The notes under the pieces were generated by a model, which worked only from the letters and a program-made list of their open reading frames with translations, was not told the DNA's origin and ran no database searches. A stretch of 64,000 nt of DNA from Bacteroidota bacterium (GTDB taxonomy: Bacteria > Bacteroidota > Bacteroidia > Cytophagales > Cytophagaceae). Shown here in pieces: positions 53,565 through 62,834 of this stretch. The DNA is taken from contig JAEYZG010000010.1 in NCBI GenBank assembly GCA_023428135.1, positions 124,001-188,000 of the forward strand. Direction: 5' to 3'. Each line of letters begins with the position of its first letter. Position 1 is the first letter of the stretch. Both the position numbers and the translations under genes were made by a program.

Positions 53565-53760
53565 GTAGGAACTCAATCTAACTGATTTACCTACTGTAAA
53601 ATTCACCAAGGAAAACTACTATGAATCTGGAGCATCTCTGCCTTAAAGTTGTCGATTTGATTTGACCAAAGATGTACTGAACTTTCTAAAGAAAGAACAG
53701 GACGAATTTGATCGTTTATCAAGAGACTCACTAATGAGCAGGTCTTTCTAAAGCTTCTTT
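53565..53760 (+). pseudogene. decayed copy of the inositol monophosphatase 5' end and upstream junction
   Basis: From 53621 it reads MNLEHLCLKVVDLI-stop, then continues in another frame from 53662 as LTKDVLNFLKKEQDEFDRL. The intact protein reads MNLEHLCLEVIALTKEVRNFIKHEHENFDL. The bases just before the ATG (TAAAATTCACCAAGGAAAACTACT) also match the end of the DUF4105 gene (TAAAATCACGAAAAGAAGAAACTACT), so the duplicated DNA covered the gene junction. Nothing after about 53770 matches the rest of the gene. Confidence 0.82.
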
Positions 53761-54049
53761 ATACCGAATGATTGAAAAAAACAAAATAAAAAATAGCCGT
53801 GGCTAAAGGAGTTTTTGTACCAAACCTGAAGTTTTATATTTTTTAAACCTTAAAATTGAATTTTTTTTAGTCTTGTCACACAATCCGTCAAATACCTCAA
53901 CGTTTTCCTACATGACCTTATTGGAAAAACACAAAATACAATAACACATTTTGCTGATTTTGTGAAATTTAACATCTTGACTCCTAAAACATTTTAAAGT
54001 ATATTAAGCTTTTGATATTAGGAAGGTCTGCTTATAAAATATAATTATT

Positions 54050-54241
54050 ATGGAAAACACAGAAAATAACTCAACCGGCAAGGAGGATTTCAGAAAGCCA
54101 CTCACCATTTTTGAAGCTATCAAAAATATTCCTTCGAAAGAAACCTCTGAAAATATGGAAACCTCTTCGATAGAAAATGAAAAGAAAAGTAAGGAAAGAA
54201 CAATTAAAGATTTTCTGTTCCCTACCTGGATGCTATTTTAA
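54050..54241 (+). CDS. small acidic/charged protein of unknown function
   Basis: This 63-residue ORF, MENTENNSTGKEDFRKP…, is rich in Glu, Lys, Ser and Thr, with a hydrophobic end (IKDFLFPTWMLF). It has a plausible ATG preceded by TATAATTATT and ends 1 base before the convergent kup stop. No family is recognised, and it could be a chance frame. Confidence 0.45.
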   Translation: MENTENNSTGKEDFRKPLTIFEAIKNIPSKETSENMETSSIENEKKSKERTIKDFLFPTWMLF

Positions 54242-54242
54242 A

Positions 54243-56186
54243 CTAATCAATTCTCCTCAGGTCAAAATGTTCCATTGGGGAAATTACGAGAGGAACCTTT
54301 TCTACTGACACAGAACTGGTATCCAGACCAAATGCGCTGATTTCTGATAAGCTGATTTCTTTTAGTATAAAATAGCTGTTCATGATCAGCCTTTCATCTG
54401 CTGACAAATCATTATCATGGCTCAGGTGTTTCTCCAGCACGACAAACCTGAAATCTCCTATAACATTTCTTTTGGAAAGTGAAGTATACCGGCTGGTAAA
54501 GTCCACTTCTTTGTTTGCTACCAGATCTTCTACCACTTTTCTGAAAAAGAGGTTAATCCTGTGTTCTACCCTGAAACCAAGTCTGAAATCTACCCTTATT
54601 ACATCATTCGGCTCTAGGAATTTCACCTTATACTCCATGGTATAAGGCTCATCCAGAACATCAATATGGAGAAACCAATAGATATCTGCTCTTTTAGGTT
54701 GTTTCTGAAAAATAGAATAGATCACCTTAGATTCTATTTCTCTAATGTTATTTGCACTGGTTAAGTAAACAAGGTGAGTAGCATATTTAGGAATAGAAAG
54801 GTCATTGCTGAGTTCCTTAAGAAGGGGAATATAATCATCCAGTTTGATGAATTCAGTAAGTCGATTTTTGATTTTACGGGCAGCATACCAGGTGTACATT
54901 ACATAAACCAGAAGACCGCTGATTATAAGGGTTACATAACCACCATGCAAGAACTTGGTAAGGTTTCCAAAGAGAAAAGTAAGCTCAATTGCCATGTATA
55001 CCAGAAAAACGAGAGCCACCCAGAAAAACTTTACCTTCCTTACGAAATACAGGTAGAAACTAAGCAATATGGTGGTTACGATCATAGTAAGATTAATGGC
55101 AAGGCCGTAAGCCGCTTCCATTTGAGAAGACTCCTTGAAATATAATACAATACCAATACAACCTCCGAGTAACAACCAGTTAATACTGGAGACATAGATC
55201 TGCCCCTTCATAAGTGTTGGGAAGGATAATTTAACTTTTGGCCAAAGGTTTAATCTGATGGCTTCCGAAATAAGCGTGAAGGATCCACTTATTAATGCCT
55301 GAGATGCTATGACAGCAGCCATGGTAGCAACACCTATTCCGATCGGAAGAAACCAGTGAGGCATTACTGCATAAAAAGGATTTCTATCATTCAAAAAACC
55401 ACCTGAACTGTGTAATGCCCAGGCTCCCTGCCCCATATAGTTGAGTAATAAACACGTTTTTACAAAAATCCATGATATCCTGATATTAGGTCTTCCACAA
55501 TGTCCAAGATCTGAATATAACGACTCTGCACCTGTTGTACACAGGAATACTGCTCCCAGTAACCACAAGCCACCAGGATAATTTATCAAAAGATTATAAG
55601 CATAATAAGGATTGATGCATCTTAATACATGAGGGTATTGTACTACTTCTTTTAATCCCAATGTAGCCAGCATGCAAAACCAGACAACCATTATAGGGCC
55701 AAAAGCATTACCCATAAACTTGGTTCCAAGCCCCTGAATGACGAATAAGAAAACCAGAATACAAATTACAATTGGAATGGTGTTAATTTCCGGATTGAAA
55801 ATTCTTAACCCCTCAACAGCCGAGGAAACGGAAATAGGCGGTGTAATAATACCATCAGCCAGCAACATACTGCCACCAATCATTGCCGGAAAAACCAGGT
55901 ATGGACTTCTTCTGCGAATTAGCGCAAAAAGCGAAAAAACACCACCCTCCCCATTATTATCCGCTCTCAGCGTCAGAATTACATACTTAATAGTCGTCTG
56001 GAGTGTCAAAGTCCAGAATACGCAGGACAAGCCTCCTAATACTAAATCCTCATTTACCCTGCTCTTCCCGATTACCGCTTTCATTACGTATAGAGGAGAA
56101 GTTCCAATATCTCCATAAATAATCCCAAGCGTAATTAATAAACCGGCAAAACTGACTGTGTCAACTGCGTACTTTGAGCTTTTCAT
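54243..56186 (-). CDS. kup: KUP/HAK-type potassium transporter
   Basis: This 647-residue K+ uptake permease has about 12 membrane segments in the first ~430 residues. Family motifs are clear: GIIYGDIGTSPLYVMK at the start, DNNGEGGVFSLFALIRR, GGSMLLADGIITPPISVSSAVEGL, TTGAESLYSDLGHCG and the QALISGSFTLISEA segment. A ~200-residue soluble C-terminal domain follows. Length is normal. It is transcribed alone, with a 100-base gap to the glpD stop-side neighbour. Confidence 0.96.
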   Translation of the reverse strand: MKSSKYAVDTVSFAGLLITLGIIYGDIGTSPLYVMKAVIGKSRVNEDLVLGGLSCVFWTLTLQTTIKYVILTLRADNNGEGGVFSLFALIRRRSPYLVFPAMIGGSMLLADGIITPPISVSSAVEGLRIFNPEINTIPIVICILVFLFVIQGLGTKFMGNAFGPIMVVWFCMLATLGLKEVVQYPHVLRCINPYYAYNLLINYPGGLWLLGAVFLCTTGAESLYSDLGHCGRPNIRISWIFVKTCLLLNYMGQGAWALHSSGGFLNDRNPFYAVMPHWFLPIGIGVATMAAVIASQALISGSFTLISEAIRLNLWPKVKLSFPTLMKGQIYVSSINWLLLGGCIGIVLYFKESSQMEAAYGLAINLTMIVTTILLSFYLYFVRKVKFFWVALVFLVYMAIELTFLFGNLTKFLHGGYVTLIISGLLVYVMYTWYAARKIKNRLTEFIKLDDYIPLLKELSNDLSIPKYATHLVYLTSANNIREIESKVIYSIFQKQPKRADIYWFLHIDVLDEPYTMEYKVKFLEPNDVIRVDFRLGFRVEHRINLFFRKVVEDLVANKEVDFTSRYTSLSKRNVIGDFRFVVLEKHLSHDNDLSADERLIMNSYFILKEISLSEISAFGLDTSSVSVEKVPLVISPMEHFDLRRID

Positions 56187-56287
56187 AAGAAACTAATAAT
56201 GCCGCAAAATTAACATTTTGGAGCGTTGCGGAAAATAAAACCAGAGGAATACTTTTCTTCACTAAAATTCAAAATTTATTTGCCACC

Positions 56288-57916
56288 CTAAAAACCAGCC
56301 ATCAGATTATCAATCAATTTCAAGCTATATTCCTTCTCGCTTTCTGACCAATGGAAATAACTGGCAATATGATTTGCAACAGCTTCTTTATAATTCTTCA
56401 CTTCTCCTATATCAAAATAAAGCGCCCCGGTTCTCCGGACAAGAAAATCTTCTCCCCTTGCAATCATTTCTTCTTCGAGACAGTACTGAAGCTGGATGCT
56501 CCAATACAACGGAAGTCCACTTAAAGGCACTCCATTCGCGTAGTTTAAAACCTTTCCTGTATTTGATCCGAACCGGTAAAATATCTTTCCTACCTCTTTA
56601 TCGGAAAGCCCCACTTTTTCTCCTTCCTTGATATAATTGGCAAGTTCCTTTTCGATACTTCCTGAAAACTTGCCTCCGGCGAGCTGTATTGTAGCTGTTT
56701 GACACCGGCCAATGTCTTTGCCTTTGTTTGCTTTAATTCTTTTACGGATGATGTCTATGACCTTTTCAGCCATCTTTCTATAACCAGTTAGTTTGCCTCC
56801 GGCGATGGTAATAAGTCCGCTTTCGTATTCAAATACTTCGTCTTTCCTGCTAATTGCAGAAGGTGACTTTCCTTCTTCCCTCACCAATGGCCTGAGTCCG
56901 GCCCACCCAGATTCTATGTCACTGAGTTTTAAATTTACATTCGTAAAAATCTGATTTGTTGCATTAACCAGATACTGACGATCCTCAAAAGTGATTTCCG
57001 GATTAATCATATCTCCTGTATAAAAAGTATCCGTGGTACCAATATAGGTCTTATCTTCCCTCGGTATAGCGAAAACCATTCTTCCATCGGGAACATCAAA
57101 ATATACAGACTGGCTTATAGGAAATTTCTTATGATCAATAACAATATGAACTCCTTTTGTATGAATGATTTTTGATTTCTTCGAAGATTGATCCAGAGTG
57201 TCTGTTTCATCAACCCATGGGCCTGTAGCATTAATTACATAATCTGCATTGATAGAAAACGTTTCTTCTGTAATCAGATCTTTAGCCTTTACGCCTACAA
57301 CCTTTCTTTCAGCATTAAATAACATTGCCTCTGCCTTCAGGTAGTTGAGAGCAAGGCCACCTCTGAGCATCCCTTCCTTTATAATTTCAAAAGTAAGACG
57401 AGCATCATCCGTTCTGTATTCATAGTACAAAGCACCGCCAATAGTCGTAGTTCTGTCAAGCAATGGCTCTATCTTCAGAACATCATCTGCCGAAAGCATT
57501 ATCCTGCGTTCTCCTTTTTTTACTCCAGCAAGATAATCATATAGCCAAAGTCCGAACCTGGCTCCCAGCTTGCCAATACTTCCATTTTCAGTCAGAGGTA
57601 ATAACATTTTTTCAGCAACCGTCAGATGAGGAGCATTTTTATGTACAATAGCTCTTTCTTTGCCAACTTCTGCGACAAGGGCAAACTCAAATTGCTTGAG
57701 ATATCTCAATCCTCCATGAATAAGCTTTGTAGAACGGCTGGACGTACCTTGTGCAAAATCCTGCATCTCAATTAAGGCTGCCTTCAGTCCCCGTGTTTGC
57801 GCATCTAAAAGAATACCTGCTCCTGTAACACCGCCTCCAATAATCAGAAGATCAAACTTCTCATTTCTCAAACGATCTCTAAACAAACCTCTGTTTTTAT
57901 TGCTAAAACTTATCAT
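56288..57916 (-). CDS. glpD: FAD-dependent glycerol-3-phosphate dehydrogenase
   Basis: This 542-residue enzyme oxidises glycerol-3-phosphate to dihydroxyacetone phosphate and passes electrons to quinone. It has FAD motif KFDLLIIGGGVTGAGILLDA, the family motif AQGTSSRSTKLIHGGLRYLK, and GRMVFAIPREDKTYIGTTDT, SGWAGLRPLVREEGKSP and the late IAGGKLTGYRKMAE FAD-contact site, plus the C-terminal accessory domain (about 400-540). Peripheral membrane location is usual for the family. The gene is divergent from the DUF2267 gene with 148 bases between them. Confidence 0.95.
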   Translation of the reverse strand: MISFSNKNRGLFRDRLRNEKFDLLIIGGGVTGAGILLDAQTRGLKAALIEMQDFAQGTSSRSTKLIHGGLRYLKQFEFALVAEVGKERAIVHKNAPHLTVAEKMLLPLTENGSIGKLGARFGLWLYDYLAGVKKGERRIMLSADDVLKIEPLLDRTTTIGGALYYEYRTDDARLTFEIIKEGMLRGGLALNYLKAEAMLFNAERKVVGVKAKDLITEETFSINADYVINATGPWVDETDTLDQSSKKSKIIHTKGVHIVIDHKKFPISQSVYFDVPDGRMVFAIPREDKTYIGTTDTFYTGDMINPEITFEDRQYLVNATNQIFTNVNLKLSDIESGWAGLRPLVREEGKSPSAISRKDEVFEYESGLITIAGGKLTGYRKMAEKVIDIIRKRIKANKGKDIGRCQTATIQLAGGKFSGSIEKELANYIKEGEKVGLSDKEVGKIFYRFGSNTGKVLNYANGVPLSGLPLYWSIQLQYCLEEEMIARGEDFLVRRTGALYFDIGEVKNYKEAVANHIASYFHWSESEKEYSLKLIDNLMAGF

Positions 57917-58064
57917 AAAGCATATACTCCTTTGCCGGCTTTAATATAACTACTTAAAAAGTAATTTTTTCAACGGGATTTGAACCATTTAGTTATTATT
58001 TAAGGAAGCGAAATCAAGGGAACGAATATTTTTCCATGCTGTTTTGAAATAAAGGGGAGGTAAT

Positions 58065-58514
58065 ATGGCTATTCATTTTGATAAATTCGCTTCTGACGGG
58101 AATGCTTTTATAAAAGAACTGTGTATGCGGTTCAACTATCCGGACAGAAGAAAACAGGCTTGCATAATAGTCAGAGCTGTTTTACATACATTAAGAGACA
58201 GTATCACGATTCCGGAATCACTTAATGTACTTTCTCAATTGCCAATGTTTCTAAAAGCCGTTTATGTAGAGAATTGGAAATACAGGGAAAAACCAAAAAG
58301 ACATAAAAGCATTGAAGACTTTACAAGAGCAGTTGAGGAAGAACAAAGAGCTTATGGAGAAAGCCGGTTCGATTGGGATATTTCCACTGAAGAAATAGTT
58401 AGAACGGTTATAGACAGCCTTGGCAAATATGTCTCTGAAGGAGAATTCGAAGATATTGCAGCTGAGCTCCCATCGCCAATAAAAGACCTGGTGCAAATTA
58501 AAATAAGAACATAA
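58065..58514 (+). CDS. DUF2267 protein
   Basis: This 149-residue soluble protein matches the DUF2267 pattern: repeated helical halves with IIVRAVLHTLRDSITIPESLNVLSQLPMFLKAVYVENW and a second half near the end with EDIAAELPSPIKDLV. Function is unknown. It is preceded by an unusually strong Shine-Dalgarno (GGGGAGG at 58054-58060, 4 bases before the ATG), rare in this window. It ends near a 14-bp inverted repeat. Confidence 0.88.
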   Translation: MAIHFDKFASDGNAFIKELCMRFNYPDRRKQACIIVRAVLHTLRDSITIPESLNVLSQLPMFLKAVYVENWKYREKPKRHKSIEDFTRAVEEEQRAYGESRFDWDISTEEIVRTVIDSLGKYVSEGEFEDIAAELPSPIKDLVQIKIRT

Positions 58515-58537
58515 TTACTCTAGGAAGAATGTTTTGA

Positions 58538-58599
58538 AAGACTGACTGAAAAAAAACTGCTCCCTCTCTCTTTGAATCTATAAGCTTTCAGTCAGTCTT
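58538..58599. repeat. 14-bp perfect inverted repeat with a 34-base spacer
   Basis: AAGACTGACTGAAA (58538-58551) is the reverse complement of TTTCAGTCAGTCTT (58586-58599). It lies between two convergent genes and may be a long-loop terminator, but there is no T run on either side, and the spacer is pyrimidine-rich. Confidence 0.6.
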
Positions 58600-58631
58600 C
58601 ATTAAAAGAACTGTAAAATTTTATCTATTGT

Positions 58632-59300
58632 TTATCTCATGTTATTTTTCTCTACGACATAAAGTAATTTAGACTCTGAAAGATCAGAAGGCGCAACCAC
58701 CAGCTCATATAAAGGCGGATTTTTACCGTATCTTTTTTCCATTATAGCCCTTACTTCGGGCGAATTTAGATCAAAATCCTTCATCTTTTTCAGTGGACAG
58801 AGCTCCAATCCAAATGCTCTCTGGTATATCTTCCAGACAAGTTCAGAACAATATAACTGGTCGTCAGACCAGTTAAAGAAAATATCATAATGCTTTCCAA
58901 CCATCTCTTTAGCAAGTTTCTTTGCAGTGGAAATATTTGTAGCATGCAGATATTTATCACGATCTTTCAATCTCATAACAGTATAAAAGCCATTATTACC
59001 TCTTTTAATCCATTCATCAAGCGGAGTAATACATACAGGCTCAACAGCTTCCAATACAAATCCTTTTTCTTTTTCCAGAGTAATAATCCCAACATGACTG
59101 AATTTTGAATGAGTAGCCAGTTTCACAGCCCTGCATTGATCAGAATCCATGCTTTGAAAGATGATGTCCCCTTCTAAAAATTGCCCCTTTTGTATCTTCT
59201 TATGAATGCTGAAATAAAACTCTTCTCTTGCATTCGAAACATAACTAAAAATGGGAAGAGCAATAAGTACAGCCAAAAACAATAGTGCTTTATTCCTCAT
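58632..59300 (-). CDS. exported YiiX-like NlpC/P60-family cysteine hydrolase
   Basis: This 222-residue protein has a signal peptide (about 1-22, LLFLAVLIALPIFSYVSNA) and a circularly permuted NlpC/P60 (YiiX/YebB-like) domain: LEGDIIFQSM, THSKFSHVGIITLEK (catalytic His), and DDQLYCSELVWKIYQ (catalytic Cys). The order His-then-Cys is that of the permuted group. Substrates are likely amide or ester bonds in the envelope, such as peptidoglycan or lipids, which sequence does not settle. Confidence 0.85.
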   Translation of the reverse strand: MRNKALLFLAVLIALPIFSYVSNAREEFYFSIHKKIQKGQFLEGDIIFQSMDSDQCRAVKLATHSKFSHVGIITLEKEKGFVLEAVEPVCITPLDEWIKRGNNGFYTVMRLKDRDKYLHATNISTAKKLAKEMVGKHYDIFFNWSDDQLYCSELVWKIYQRAFGLELCPLKKMKDFDLNSPEVRAIMEKRYGKNPPLYELVVAPSDLSESKLLYVVEKNNMR

Positions 59301-59333
59301 ACTGTAAAATGTATTTAAAGCTTACCTTTAAAC

Positions 59334-59359
59334 AAAAAAACCGGAAATAATCCGGTTTT
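59334..59359 (-). terminator. intrinsic terminator of leuB-ilvD-ilvB
   Basis: AAAACCGGA (59337-59345) pairs with TCCGGTTTT (59351-59359), 5-base loop, followed on the minus strand by Ts, 18 bases past the ilvB stop. Confidence 0.88.
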
Positions 59360-59377
59360 TACTGTATTAAAAATATT

Positions 59378-61099
59378 TTATTTGGTTACCTTTTCTTTCA
59401 CTGGGTGAACCGGATAATAAATTGTATCCGATAAGCTTGTACCCGGTGCAACCATTGGAAGCACATTCTCTTCTTTTTTAACCTTTGCATGTATCAAGAA
59501 AGGCTTATCCTGATTATGTGCTTTATTTACTGCCGCTTTAAGTTGATCAACAGATTCAACACTAACAGCATCCATGCCAAATGCTTTTGCCAGTAATACA
59601 AAGTCAGGATTCTGAAGTTCTACACCAGAGTAGTTCTTTGCATAGAACTGTTCCTGCCATTGACGCACCATTCCTAGATATGAATTATCAAGCAACAATA
59701 TTTTTATAGGCCATTTTTCCTGAACACAAGTCATTAATTCCTGAATGTTCATCTGGAATGAACCATCACCGGTAACACACCAAACATCTTTATCCGGAGC
59801 AGCAGCCTGAGCGCCCATGGCAGCTGGCAATCCGAAGCCCATAGAGCCCAAACCACCTGAAGTAAGGAAATGATTGGGCTGCATTCTTACAATATATTGA
59901 GCAGCCCACATCTGGTGCTGACCAACATCAGTTGTTACGATTGCATCAGGAGCCAGCATATCTTCCAGTACCTTTATAGCTGTTACCTCATTGAAGTCAG
60001 TGTAATCAGGTAGGAGAATAGGAAACTCCTCTCTTGATTCATTTAGATTCATCAGCCACTCAGCACGTGCTTTGCAATTTTCAGAATCTCTTGTATCTGG
60101 CAGTTGCGGTAAAACCAGTTTCAGATCTCCATGAAGGAAAACATCGGTTTTTACATTTTTGCCATGCTCGCTTTTATCGATATCGCAGTGAACGATTTTT
60201 GCTTTAGGGGCAAATGTAGCAAGAGTACCTGTAATCCTGTCATCAAAACGAATTCCCAAAGCAATGATCAGATCAGATTCCTGCACTGCAAGGTTTGCAT
60301 ATTTCATTCCATGCATCCCAAGCCATTGGAAAAACAACGGATCATTGTATTCCATTGCACCAGTACCAAGGATGGTAGAGATTACAGGTATATTCTCTCT
60401 ATGGACAAACTCTCGTAGTTCACTCCAGGCTTTTGCCAATAAAACACCATGACCAGCAATAACAAGAGGCTTTTTTGCATTTTTGATTAATGTAGATGCC
60501 TTATGAATCTCTTCATTCGTCACCAAACATTTTTTCGGAGGCTGAGGCTTCTCAAAATGTTGCTCCCAGTCTTCATCAAGATCTATGTAATTACCTTGTA
60601 CACTTCTTGGAATATCAATAAGTACAGGACCAGGACGCCCCTCAATACTTACTCTATATGCTTCCTGAAAAATCGAAGCCGCATCCTCAAGTTTGGTAAT
60701 AAGATAAGTCTTTTTAGTAATAGGAATACAAATTCCAGTGATATCGGTTTCCTGAAATGCGTCTGTTCCTACAAGATGAAGAGCAACTTGTCCTGTAATC
60801 GCAATCAATGGAACTGAACCAGCGTATGCGTCTGCAATACCAGTAACAAGGTTAGTTGCTCCCGGACCGGAAGTCGCAAGGCAAAATCCAGGTTTGCCTG
60901 CCACTCTGGCATAACCGTTAGCAGCAAAAGATGCTCCCTGTTCGTGACGAACAAGCACGCTGTTTAGTTTACTAAATGCTAATGCATCATATATCGGCAG
61001 TATCGCTCCGCCAGGGTATGCAAACAAATCTTCCGCCCCTAAAAGCTCGATAAGTTTTACAATGTATTCGGCACCTCTTAATTTAATTCTGGTCTTCAT
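59378..61099 (-). CDS. ilvB: acetolactate synthase large subunit
   Basis: This 573-residue ThDP enzyme makes 2-acetolactate or 2-aceto-2-hydroxybutyrate, the first common step of valine, leucine and isoleucine synthesis. It has the catalytic Glu in LVRHEQGASFAANGYAR, the FAD-binding middle domain (about 190-340), and the ThDP motif GDGSFQMNIQELMTC…DNSYLGMVRQWQEQF. Length is standard. It is third in the leuB-ilvD-ilvB row, 18 bases after ilvD. A terminator follows it at once, so the regulatory small subunit (ilvN) is not encoded next to it. Confidence 0.96.
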   Translation of the reverse strand: MKTRIKLRGAEYIVKLIELLGAEDLFAYPGGAILPIYDALAFSKLNSVLVRHEQGASFAANGYARVAGKPGFCLATSGPGATNLVTGIADAYAGSVPLIAITGQVALHLVGTDAFQETDITGICIPITKKTYLITKLEDAASIFQEAYRVSIEGRPGPVLIDIPRSVQGNYIDLDEDWEQHFEKPQPPKKCLVTNEEIHKASTLIKNAKKPLVIAGHGVLLAKAWSELREFVHRENIPVISTILGTGAMEYNDPLFFQWLGMHGMKYANLAVQESDLIIALGIRFDDRITGTLATFAPKAKIVHCDIDKSEHGKNVKTDVFLHGDLKLVLPQLPDTRDSENCKARAEWLMNLNESREEFPILLPDYTDFNEVTAIKVLEDMLAPDAIVTTDVGQHQMWAAQYIVRMQPNHFLTSGGLGSMGFGLPAAMGAQAAAPDKDVWCVTGDGSFQMNIQELMTCVQEKWPIKILLLDNSYLGMVRQWQEQFYAKNYSGVELQNPDFVLLAKAFGMDAVSVESVDQLKAAVNKAHNQDKPFLIHAKVKKEENVLPMVAPGTSLSDTIYYPVHPVKEKVTK

Positions 61100-61117
61100 A
61101 AATTGCGGGTTGACTGT

Positions 61118-62800
61118 CTATTTAATTTCATCCGTTACGCATCCCTCTGAAGCGGAAGAAACCGTTTTGAGGTATTTGTATAACAGACCTTTATTTGCTT
61201 TATATGCCGGTTTAACCCAAGCACCTTTTCTTTTTTGAAGTTCCTCGTCAGAAACTAAAACATCTATCGTGTTGTTGACAGAATCAATAATAATTTTATC
61301 TCCATCTTTTACAAGGCCGATTGGGCCACCTTCCTGAGCTTCAGGAGTGATGTGGCCAACCACAAAACCGTGGGTACCACCAGAGAATCTTCCATCCGTA
61401 ATTAATGCCACTGAATTGCCAAGGCCTTGTCCGATGATAAGGGATGTTCCTTTTAGCATTTCAGGCATTCCTGGAGCTCCTTTAGGACCTACATAACGGA
61501 TTACAACAACATTACCAGCCTTAACTTCACCCTTCTCGATACCAAGGTTCATATCTTCTTCAGAATCATAAACCTTAGCAGTTCCCTCGAAACGCTCTCC
61601 TTCTTTACCAGTAATTTTAGCCACTGATCCCTCTGGAGCAATGTTTCCATAAAGAACCTGTAAGTGACCTGTAGGTTTAATAGGATTGTTCAATGGATAA
61701 ATAATATTCTGATCTTTAGGAAGATCAGGATAGCTCTCTAGATTTTCTTTTACCGTCTTTCCTGTAATCGTCAGGCAATCACCATGAAGAAGACCTTCTT
61801 TCAACATCATTTTCATGACAGAAGGAAGACCACCTATGTTGTCCATATCTTCCATCATATACTTACCGCTTGGTTTAAAGTCCGCAAGCATTGGAGTTTT
61901 ATCAGACAGATCCTGAAAATCTTTCAGCTTAAACTTCACATCTGCTGCTTTAGCAATCGCAAGGAAGTGAAGGATCAGATTGGTTGAACCGCCTAATACC
62001 ATTGCAACCCTCACAGCGTTGGTGATAGATTCATATGTAATGATATCCTTTGGCTTAATATCTTTTATCAGAAGATTTTTAATCGCCTCCCCTGCACTAA
62101 AACACTCCTGTTTTTTCTTATCACTTAATGCAGGAGCAGAAGAACTATATGGCAAAGACATCCCCAAAGCTTCAATTGCAGAAGCCATTGTATTGGCAGT
62201 ATACATACCACCACATGCACCGGCTCCAGGACAAGCATTCTGAATAACACCTTTAAAATCCTCTTCAGAGATTGTTCCTGCGAATTTTTTCCCTAACGCT
62301 TCAAACGCAGAAACAATATTTAGTTTTTCACCTTTCCAGTTTCCAGCTTTGATTGTACCACCGTATACCATCAATGATGGTCTGTTCAAACGAGCCATTG
62401 CGATAAGCGCTCCTGGCATGTTTTTATCACAACCCATGATCGTAACAAGCGAATCATAGTAATGAGCTCCTGCAATAGCTTCGATACTGTCAGCTATGAC
62501 ATCTCTCGAAATAAGAGAATATCTCATACCCGGAGTTCCCATTGACATACCGTCACTCACTCCTATCGTATTAAACTGAAGCGGTTTTAAACCAGCTTTG
62601 GTAACTCCTTCTTTAACCCATCCTGCCAAAGTATTCAAATGCATATTACAAGTATTACCTTCGTAACCTGTACTTGCAATTCCCACCTGAGCTTTGCTCA
62701 TATCTTCTTCTGTAAAACCGGCACCATACATCATCGCCTGAGAAGCAGGCTGTGTTACGTCCTGAGTTAATCTTGAGCTCGTTTTATTTATATTTTCCAT
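61118..62800 (-). CDS. ilvD: dihydroxy-acid dehydratase
   Basis: This 560-residue Fe-S enzyme dehydrates 2,3-dihydroxy acids to 2-keto acids in valine/isoleucine synthesis. Cluster cysteines are visible in STGYEGNTCNMH, IMGCDKNMPGAL and CPGAGACGGMYTANTM, and the late TDGRFSGGTHGFVVGH and EAQEGGPIGLVKDGD motifs are intact. I chose ATG at 62800 (MENINKTSSRLTQDV), 34 bases after the leuB stop; an in-frame start at 62890 would overlap leuB and adds 30 unrelated residues. Confidence 0.96.
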   Translation of the reverse strand: MENINKTSSRLTQDVTQPASQAMMYGAGFTEEDMSKAQVGIASTGYEGNTCNMHLNTLAGWVKEGVTKAGLKPLQFNTIGVSDGMSMGTPGMRYSLISRDVIADSIEAIAGAHYYDSLVTIMGCDKNMPGALIAMARLNRPSLMVYGGTIKAGNWKGEKLNIVSAFEALGKKFAGTISEEDFKGVIQNACPGAGACGGMYTANTMASAIEALGMSLPYSSSAPALSDKKKQECFSAGEAIKNLLIKDIKPKDIITYESITNAVRVAMVLGGSTNLILHFLAIAKAADVKFKLKDFQDLSDKTPMLADFKPSGKYMMEDMDNIGGLPSVMKMMLKEGLLHGDCLTITGKTVKENLESYPDLPKDQNIIYPLNNPIKPTGHLQVLYGNIAPEGSVAKITGKEGERFEGTAKVYDSEEDMNLGIEKGEVKAGNVVVIRYVGPKGAPGMPEMLKGTSLIIGQGLGNSVALITDGRFSGGTHGFVVGHITPEAQEGGPIGLVKDGDKIIIDSVNNTIDVLVSDEELQKRKGAWVKPAYKANKGLLYKYLKTVSSASEGCVTDEIK

Positions 62801-62834
62801 TGAAATTCCTGTAATAAGTTTTGTTATCCTTTGT

